Under the pieces are notes generated by a model. It saw only the letters and a list, made by a program, of their open reading frames with translations, searched no databases and had not been told where the DNA came from. Of a stretch of DNA of 64,000 bases, positions 56,898 to 64,000 are shown piece by piece. The DNA is from Dama dama. Lineage: Eukaryota; Chordata; Mammalia; Artiodactyla; Cervidae. Position 1 is the stretch's first letter; each line of letters opens with the position of its first letter. The stretch lies in assembly GCF_033118175.1 (NCBI RefSeq), contig NC_083698.1, positions 76,043,001 through 76,107,000 of the forward strand. Reading direction: 5' to 3'. Position numbers and translations under genes: made by a program.

Positions 56898-57175
56898 GTT
56901 TTCAGTACACTAAATTAATTTTCATTTATTCATTCATTATTTTTTTTATATCCATGAATGATCAGACACTATTTTGGGAAGTAAGGACTCTGAAGTAGTG
57001 AAAAAAGAAATAGCCTCTTGACAAATAGTTGACACAGAAGTAAACAGATAATTAACATGCAATATGCTGATAGCCATAATAAGAGTGTGAACAGACGTCT
57101 AAACTTGAATCTGATAGGCAAAAAGACAAAGACATTTTCCAGGTGGAGAAGGAGGAGCAAAGTGGAACAGCAAGT
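56898..57175. other. Non-coding DNA
   Basis: Possibly an old repeat ('gtaaacagataattaacatgc', 'gcaaagtggaacagcaag'), not named. Confidence 0.3.
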
Positions 57176-57183
57176 AACAAGTG

Positions 57184-57367
57184 AAGTGAAGTGAAAGTCA
57201 CTCAGTCATGTCCAACTCTTGGACTGTACAGTCCATGGAATTCTCCAGGCCAGAATACTGGAGTGGGTAGCCTTTCCCTTCTCCAGGGGATCTTCCCAAC
57301 CCAGGGATTGAACCTAGGTCTCCCGCATTGCAGACAGATTCTTTACCAACTGAGCTATGAGGGAAAC
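57184..57367 (-). mobile_element. Bov-tA SINE
   Basis: Antisense Bov-tA, B box as gggattgaacctagg, head at the right partly decayed (ctgagctatgagggaa). Short TSD aacaagtg (57176-57183 and 57368-57375). Confidence 0.85.
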
Positions 57368-57375
57368 AACAAGTG

Positions 57376-58555
57376 GTAGACACTAAAAACTTTTGGAGAA
57401 GAATAACATTTCAGTGGGCTGGGGCAGAAGTTGCCTGTATGTCCACATTTCAAAAATCCCTGAGAGAGATGCTCTTGGGAGGAAATCTTTCCACAGACAA
57501 ATGTGTTTGGGAAATTCAACATATCACACTGGTTCATATTCCTTTACACACAATTCCAAGATCCAAACATGTTTTGTAAATCATTAAGTTGCAAAACCTC
57601 ACATGAACTTGTGAGGCTATTTTTATTATTTTATTATTCATTATTTATTATTATTTTATTGTTTGTTATTATTATAATGTTGAATTTATCACATTTAATG
57701 TGATCACCATATATTTTGAAATAGAAACAGCAATATGATTGCTGGGATATCTTATATAATATTTGCTATATGTACCTTATTACCTTTCTAATTGTCCAGT
57801 CCCAGGAATCTTTGAATCAGAGACAATGGACCTGTATAATCTCCTTTTAGAGAGTCACATGAACATTAACAGTTTCTAAAAAGTTCTCCGGCCAGGAAAT
57901 TAAATATCTTTCACCTAGCATTTCCCACATAGATTTCACTTTTCAACACTTAACCCTTCCCATTTTGCTTACAAAAGATCTACTAACATCCCAAAGAAAA
58001 ATTATAATTAATATTTCAAGGAGGGCATTTTGGGAAATATGAGGACAACAAACTGATATCCACTACAGGTTAGCAGGCTTCTACTGGAATGCAAGCAAGG
58101 AATGATATAATCCTATACTAGGCATTCCAAATGGCATATATTAAAGTATATAGACCCAAATATGGAGATCAAGTTTCAATTGATAGCCCTTTGGATTTGA
58201 CAAGATGTAGAAAGGAAAGAGAAGAAAGAGGAGACTGCAATTCTAGGTTTTCTGAATTGAGGGAATGGGTGACTGATGGTGTTATCAGTTAGGTTAAGGA
58301 CCATGAGAGAATCCATCAGTGTACAAGGAGAGATGGCTCTTGAGAGATAAAATTCCAGGTGTCTCTAAAGTATATGTGCTAAAGCACAGATACCTATTAG
58401 GCTAAAGGGATTCAGGCTGTGCTTCTCAGAGAAATATTTAATTTGGAGATATAGAGTTAGGACCCATCGAAAACTAGGATGAGAAAGTATGAGAGTCTAA
58501 AATGTCACCCCCCGGGGGAGATGCAGAGTATTAGAACCAAGATTAGAATACTGAT
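57376..58555. other. Non-coding DNA with a (TTA)n-rich patch
   Basis: 57618-57683 is nearly pure T/A built of tta/attt units. A C6-G6 palindrome (ccccccgggg core) lies near 58507-58516. No coding feature. Confidence 0.45.
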
Positions 58556-58568
58556 AAAATGTCAGTAT

Positions 58569-59069
58569 ATTAAAAGCAGACACATTGCTTTGTCAACAAA
58601 GGTTCATCTAGTCAAGGCTATGGTTTTTCCAGTAGTCATGTATGGATGTGAGACTTGAACAATAAAGAAATAATCCAGCTGAGCACCAAAGAATTGATGG
58701 TTTTGAACTGTGGTGTTGGAGAAGACTCTTGAGAGTGCCTTGGACTGCAAGGAGATCCAACCAGTCTATCCTAAAGGAGATCAGTCCTGGGTGTTCTTTG
58801 GAAGGACTGATGTTGAAGCTGAAACTCCAATACTTTGGCCACCTGATGCAAAGAGCTGACTCATTTGAAAAGACCCTGATGCTGGGAAAGTTTGAGGGCA
58901 GGAGGAGAAGGGGACGACAGAGGATGAGATGGTTGGATGGCATCACCTACTCAATGGTCATGAGTTTGGGTAAACTCTGGGAGTTGGTGATGGACAGGGA
59001 GGCCTGGTGTACTATGGTTCATGGGGTCACAAAGAGTCGGACACGACTGAGCAACTGAACTGAAACTGA
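58569..59069 (+). mobile_element. BovB LINE 3' fragment with perfect 13-bp TSD
   Basis: Sense BovB from the 'agcagacacattgctttgtc' region to the ctgaactgaaactgaa tail. Frame 58729-59058 reads RVPWTARRSNQSILKEISPG, LKLQYFGHLMQRADSFEK, RRRRGRQRMRWLDG and ends SRTRLSN. Bracketed by aaaatgtcagtat (58556-58568 and 59070-59082). Confidence 0.92.
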
Positions 59070-59082
59070 AAAATGTCAGTAT

Positions 59083-59307
59083 TGGCAAGAGGGGAGAAAT
59101 AGGAGGAAGAGTTACTTAAGGAGAAAAGAATGTTCAGAGCAGAGTTAGGAGAAGCAGAAGAGAGCTGCAAGGGGTGGTTAAGAGCATTTCTCACTGTGTG
59201 CGTCAAGGAGGAAGAAGTGTGAAACCAGGTCCTGGCCTTGAACAATTATGGGAAGCTGCCTCTGTGGTGTAACTGACCCAAAAACTAGATACAAGTAGGT
59301 TGATTAG
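59083..59307. other. Non-coding DNA
   Basis: Purine-rich, nothing recognised. Confidence 0.4.
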
Positions 59308-59715
59308 TGTCTTAGTCCAAGTTGACTTGGACTGTAGCAAATTTGACTTGACTGGAGCAAATACCACAGACTGGGGAATCAAACAATAAAAATTTAGTTT
59401 CTCATTTTGGGAGGTTGGAAAGTCCAAGATCAAAGCCCAGTAGGCTTTTGTTGGTGGAAGCCTGTCTTCCTGACTTTCAGACCATTGTCTCATCATAGTG
59501 CCTTTCTTTGGTGTGGTGGGGAAGATGAGATTGCTCTTCTTTTTCCTCTTTTTTATAAGACCACCAACCCTATAGGATTTGGGCCCCACCCTTATGACCT
59601 CACTTAATCTTCATTACCTCTTAAAAGTCCTATCTCCATATATAGTCACATTGGAGGTTAGGGCTTCATTGTGTAAAATTTTGGCTGGTGGAGGACACAA
59701 TTCAGTCCATAGCAA
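59308..59715 (-). mobile_element. Old LTR (MaLR-type), antisense
   Basis: 'gcaaataccacagactgggg', 'gttggaaagtccaagatcaa', 'gggccccacccttatgacct', 'cctatctccatatatagtca', 'aggacacaattcagtccata'. Third copy of the family at 19305 and 28503. Has a short internal duplication near 59325-59360 (ttgacttg-type units). Confidence 0.7.
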
Positions 59716-60317
59716 GGAGTGAGGAAGTTGAGGTAACAGATCCTGATTATGCAAATAAAGGTAACAAGATGAAAAAAAGAGATATTATCTACTGTAAATA
59801 TTTCAAAATTACATTTTAAGACAATAGAAATGAGCTGAGGAAAGAGGAGAATGGAAAGGGAGAAGTTGGCAAACCCTGCAGAGGCAACAAGGTGGGGAGT
59901 GGGAGGCAATGCTGAGATGGGATGTATTGTATTGGCCTTGGGAAGGCAGAGATGTGACAATTTCTGAGAGGGAAGAGGAGGACCAATGTGGCTCTGTTCT
60001 ATTTGGTCTAGAAGTGAAGTGGACAGAAAATGAGTACATTTTTCTTCAACAGCATCAGTTTCCTTGAACTTGAGGTTTTGGTGAACCTATATTGAATAAG
60101 TCAACAGTTGACACTTATGTTTTCCTTTCATGTTTTGAAGTGGTTGCCACTATTTCAAAAATTGAAGAGACAGTGTCTCCAGTATATGGTGGTAGTTCAA
60201 CTGGCCTATGCATCCACAGATGATATATATCACTTAAACATTTAAATAGACTTCTCATCAGTCTAACAAACAGATACAGAATGATGCAAGATTTAAAAGT
60301 TACCCCTGTCATCAACT
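59716..60317. other. Unique non-coding DNA
   Basis: Nothing recognised. Confidence 0.4.
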
Positions 60318-60478
60318 CAACAGAATGGTCAATATCAACACATCTACAAATAATAAATGCTGGGGAGGGTATTAGGAAAGGAAACCCTCCTACACTGTAT
60401 GGTTGGAATAGAAATTGGTACAGCCCCTATGGAGAACAGGAAGGAGGCCCCTTAAAAAACTAAAAATAGAGTTATCAT

Positions 60479-60705
60479 TTATTATGGGTTTCCCTGGTGG
60501 CTCAGATGGTAAAGAATCTGCCTGCCAATGCAGGAGACCCAGGTTTGATCCCTGGGTTGGGAAGATCCCCTGGAAAAGGAAATACCTACCCACTCCAGTA
60601 TTCTTGTCTGGAGAATTTCATGGACAGAGCCTGGCAGCCTACAGTCCATGGGGTCACACAGAGTCCAACACGAGTGAGAGACTAACACTTTCTCTTTTCA
60701 CTTTC
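60479..60705 (+). mobile_element. Bov-tA SINE inside L1
   Basis: Full Bov-tA (A box tggctcagatggtaaag, B box gtttgatccctgg). TSD agagttatcat (60468-60478) and agagttaccat (60706-60716), one mismatch; the right copy matches the usual L1 sequence. Confidence 0.9.
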
Positions 60706-61175
60706 AGAGTTACCATATGATCCAGAAATCCTACTCCTGAGCATGTATGTGGAAAAGATGAAAACTCTAATTTGAAAAGATACATGCACCACGCAGTTCA
60801 TAGCAGCACTACTTACAATAACCAAGACATGGAAGCAACTTAAATGTTCACTGACAGATGAATAGATAAAAAAGATGCAGTGCATATATACAGTGGAATA
60901 ATACTCAGTCATAAAAAATGAAATAATGCCATTTGCAGCAACATGGATGAACCTAGAGATTATTATACTACATGAAGTAAGTCAAACAGAGAAAGACAAA
61001 TACTATGTATCACTTATATGTGGAATCTTAACAAAATGATACAAATGGACTTATTTATAAAATAGAAATAGACTCACAGACATAAAAAACAAACAAACAG
61101 ACATAAAGAACAAAGGGGAAAAGATGGTGAAGAGATAAATTAGGAGTTTGGGATTAACAGACATACACTATTTTT

Positions 61176-61419
61176 CAGTTCAGTTGCTCAGTCATTTCCG
61201 ACTCTTTGCGATCCCATGGACTGCAGCATGCCAGGCTTCCCTGTCCATCACCAACTCCCGGAGCTTGCTCAAACTCATATCCATCAAGTCGGTGATGCCA
61301 TCCAACCATCTCATCCTCTTTCATCCCCTTCTCCTCCTGTCTTCAATCTTTCCCAGCATCAGGGTCTTTTCCAATGAGTCAGTTCTTCACATCAAGTGGC
61401 CAAAGTATTGGAGTTTCAG
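61176..61419 (-). mobile_element. BovB LINE 3' fragment inside L1
   Basis: The last 245 bp of BovB, antisense, ending at 'gtattggagtttcag'. TSD ctattttt (61168-61175 and 61420-61427). Confidence 0.88.
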
Positions 61420-61645
61420 CTATTTTTAAAACAGATAAACAACAAGGACCTGTAAAGCACAAGGAAATATACTCAATATCTCATAATAACCTATAATGAA
61501 AAAGAATCAGAAAAAGAATATATATATATATATCTTGTATAAATATATATAATATGTATGTGTGTGTGTAGCTGAATCACATGTGCTATATACCTCAAAG
61601 TAATACAACATTGTAAATCAACCAAACTTCAATAGAAAAAAATTT

Positions 61646-62592
61646 ACTCCACGGCCATCATTTTTTTTTTCTTTTTCATGGCCATCATTTTTAAGAGGAG
61701 AGATTATAACAGCATTTTGTGGCCTCACATCCCACAATGATCCTGAAGTTATTTCATATCTCTACAGTGGGTCACATCTGAATGGACAGTACCATCTACC
61801 CCAACCCTTATCCTTCTTCAGTGATGAGGTTGGCAGATAACCAGTCCTTTAGCAAGAGCAAGTGTGAGCATAACTCAGCTACATGGATGGAAAAACACCT
61901 GAGCAGCTGTGTAAGATGTCATGAACAATGGGAACTTTAAGCAGAAAGAAAGGAAGAAAAGTAAACGCATTTAGAGGAATCTTTGGAACCACACACCCTT
62001 GCTGATTGGCTCCCTGTCCAGGTGAGAAACAAAGACTCACCAGTTCTTAATTCTCTCATTCAGCTCACCATCTATGCAACTAACAGTCACTGTGTACCCA
62101 GGGCTTGCAAGCACAATGGTAGGCACTGGGAAGACAGTGGCCACAAGGTGGATGCTGACTCCGGTCCACAGCTCTCGGAGCAGGCGAGACGGCAGTAAAC
62201 TATGCAGTCACAACAAAGTGAGATGTTGTGATAAGGATGCCTGGGTATTATGAAAGCATAGAAGAGGGGGATTTAAATAGGATGTGGCATTTAGAATCCA
62301 GAGGATAAACAGTAGTTAATTAGAAGAAGAGAACGAGGAAGCCTTCCAGAAATCCAGAAGAGCAAATAGAAGCCCAGAAGTGTGAACAACAGAAAGAGTT
62401 CACTACCTCTAAGGGGGAAAAAAAAAAATCTCCAAAACCAAAAACAGCTGGGCCCAATTGTGAGAGAAAGTGAGCAAAGCTGAGACAAGCGAAGCAGGCA
62501 ATGGCCAGGTCAGGATGACTTTGTTAAAAGAAGGTATTTGAACCACATCCTACAGATGGTGAGACATTAAGCACTATGATTGCGTCTGTGCA
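61646..62592. other. Non-coding DNA, part probably an old repeat
   Basis: 62050-62500 has a layout ('tcactgtgtacccagggctt', 'gtaggcactgggaagacagt', 'gttgtgataaggatgcctgg') that resembles a common ancient mammalian repeat, but I cannot name it. Confidence 0.35.
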
Positions 62593-62612
62593 TGTGTGTG
62601 TGTGTGTGTGTG
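62593..62612 (+). repeat. (TG)n microsatellite, short
   Basis: Ten uninterrupted TG units. Confidence 0.85.
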
Positions 62613-64000
62613 GTGGTGGATAAGGAACAGGTAGGGAGGTAGAAGTGTCAGATTTATTTGGACAGGGTTAGAACTGTATTTTCGGAAAATATCTACCTGC
62701 AGCATTTAGGATGCACTGGAATCGAGGAGACCAACCCTAGAGCAAAGACAGTGGAGAGCTGGGGTGATGTAGATATGATGCAGAATGCTTCAGAGCAAGT
62801 AAGTTGTGCCTATTTGTGCAGATCAGAATCCAAAGCCAAGACAGATGAAGTATCCTCTAGACCCATGGCCCTTCTCCCGGGGTCTTACTGGTTCATGGAC
62901 AGTGCAGGGAGGAGTCTGAAACCCCCTTTGAAGTCCCAATGGCACACTGCTATAGCATCTGTCTCCCTCTGCCCTTCACGTTGTGTGGTCTGGGTGGGTA
63001 TCTGTTAGTGTGGTTTTCTTTCTCTCCTGCAAATGTTACAGTCTGTTTTGTACCATTAGAAACTTAGTGTGGCTTTAGAGATAGACGCGGAAACAAAGCC
63101 TGGGGAGCTACCAAACTTCAGCCCCCATTTCTACAGAACAGAGCCATCAATAACCTGGCTGGCCAACAGGAGGAAATGCATGACCAGGGCCTGGTTCTGA
63201 GCTGGAGTCTTGGTGAAAGAAAGCTGACAGATGCCACTGCTTTGTGCCAAAGACCCATTCCAACCCCATTAGTGCATCCTGCAGGGATGAGCGTGCAAGA
63301 ATCATGAGGAAAACAAAGGCATTTGGAGGGTGGCCTGCAGGCTGGTGCGTGGTTGTGCTCGCTGGGGGCTGGGCTGGGCAGTCTGGTCTGGTCCGGGCTG
63401 GCCTCACACCCTCCTGTCCCTCTGCAGGGGCCCTGCAGCTGGCCTGCCTCTTTTGGAGGACAGTGCGAGGATGATCAGGCACTTGGCCTTAGAGACAGAG
63501 GCTCTGCAAACAAGTGTACCCCAGGGAAAGGGGCAGAGTGATGGAGATTATTCATAGGAGCCAGGAAATGGCAAGTCCATCTAAATCTGCAAGTGTTTAA
63601 ACAGAGATACAGAACACATCAGGTTGCCATGAAAAAGAGGGATATTAAAAGCAATTTTATGTTTGACTATTTGAAATTCCCTACCATCACCAGCAGCTGA
63701 CTTGCTGGTGGCCCTCCCAGGCAGCTTATCCCCATGTGGCCCAGGGGTGGGAGTTATTAGAGGCAAAGTGGAAGGTTTTCATCTTCCAAGACTATTTATT
63801 AACACACAGTTAATACCCTGTAGTCCACTTGCATGGACTCTCTGGTCCCAAATAGAGGGCAGATGGCATGCCACTGCCCAAGGGACTCCAGCTTTCACCT
63901 CACTCAGATTTATCCATAAACTCTGGGATGTGAGGAGTCTGGTGCTCTTCCAGCATTCCCCAGGGAGGTGCTGGGAAGCAGTCCTGGAAGTCTTACACAG
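62613..64000. other. Unique non-coding DNA, GC-richer near 63.4 kb
   Basis: Several overlapping frames around 63147-63557 on both strands reflect GC content. A pyrimidine-CAG acceptor-like string ends at 63427, but no matching exon or donor was found. No repeat recognised. Confidence 0.4.

Larger units (their letters stand above)
60318..61645 (+). mobile_element. L1 3' part, split by a Bov-tA and a BovB
   Basis: ORF2 tail ('gtacagcccctatggagaac', 'catagcagcactacttacaa', 'caagacatggaagcaactta'), then 3' UTR ('aaatggacttatttataaaa', 'aacaacaaggacctgtaaag') to 'gtaaatcaaccaaacttcaa' and the A tail. The L1 resumes exactly after each insertion. A (TA)n patch lies at 61520-61535. Confidence 0.8.

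Noticed and set aside
12736..60705. tRNA-like A and B boxes that could suggest tRNA genes
   Set aside because: Each lies in the head of a Bov-tA or CHR SINE, with SINE body and tail following. No complete cloverleaf tRNA gene is present.
63398..63430. Strong splice-acceptor-like string (pyrimidine tract ending ctctgcag)
   Set aside because: No coherent downstream frame or donor was found. Single-site matches are common in 64 kb.

Overview
This window is nuclear DNA from a ruminant, almost certainly a bovid (cattle, buffalo, sheep or goat). The evidence is nine copies of the RTE-type LINE BovB, about fifteen tRNA-Glu-derived Bov-tA / Bov-A2 SINEs, three CHR-type SINEs (a family shared with cetaceans and other ruminant relatives), and several L1 3' ends of the bovid (L1-BT) type. 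The four layers together point to Pecora/Bovidae. The base composition is AT-rich with mammalian microsatellites. I see no protein-coding gene, tRNA, rRNA, CRISPR array or prokaryotic feature. The window reads as intergenic or deep intronic DNA, and no splice-bounded exon could be defended.

Layout. 0-13 kb: an LTR tail, an L1 3' end split by a 5'-inverted BovB, a hAT remnant, L2 and MIR fragments, an MLT1-type LTR and a CHR-2 SINE. 13.8-16.1 kb: a second BovB with an inverted 5' part and a perfect 11-bp target-site duplication (TSD), then a Bov-tA SINE with a perfect 15-bp TSD. 16-31.5 kb: an old antisense L1, a Tigger-like remnant, MIR/L2 fossils, two MaLR-type LTRs and scattered SINEs. 32.5-36.2 kb: an ancient L1M that later received two SINEs and one bovid L1; the latter carries a possible 3' transduction. 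36.6-40.2 kb: a near-full-length BovB (about 3.6 kb, minus strand) with endonuclease, reverse transcriptase and a GC-rich tandem-repeat 5' UTR; stops and frameshifts have broken it. 41-49.7 kb: LTR, L1, SINE and BovB fragments, including a BovB split by a Bov-A2. 50.3-54 kb: an old antisense L1 containing a CHR-2 SINE, two bovid L1 3' ends and a BovB with a mutated catalytic YADD box. 54-64 kb: a short repeated unit with a filled and an empty SINE site, a compound microsatellite, and an L1 carrying both a Bov-tA and a BovB insertion.

How the elements relate. BovB, when active, supplied the endonuclease and reverse transcriptase; Bov-tA and Bov-A2 SINEs share its 3' tail and are known to depend on it. 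CHR SINEs carry different A-rich tails. Because insertions sit inside older ones and many are bracketed by TSDs that can be read directly, their relative order can be worked out. The most notable observations are the two twin-priming-type BovB inversions, the candidate L1 3' transduction, the filled/empty site pair at 54.4/56.8 kb, and a 15-bp-stem inverted repeat near 49.6 kb. I found no convincing new functional system. Family names rest on recognition of consensus sequence, not on a database search.
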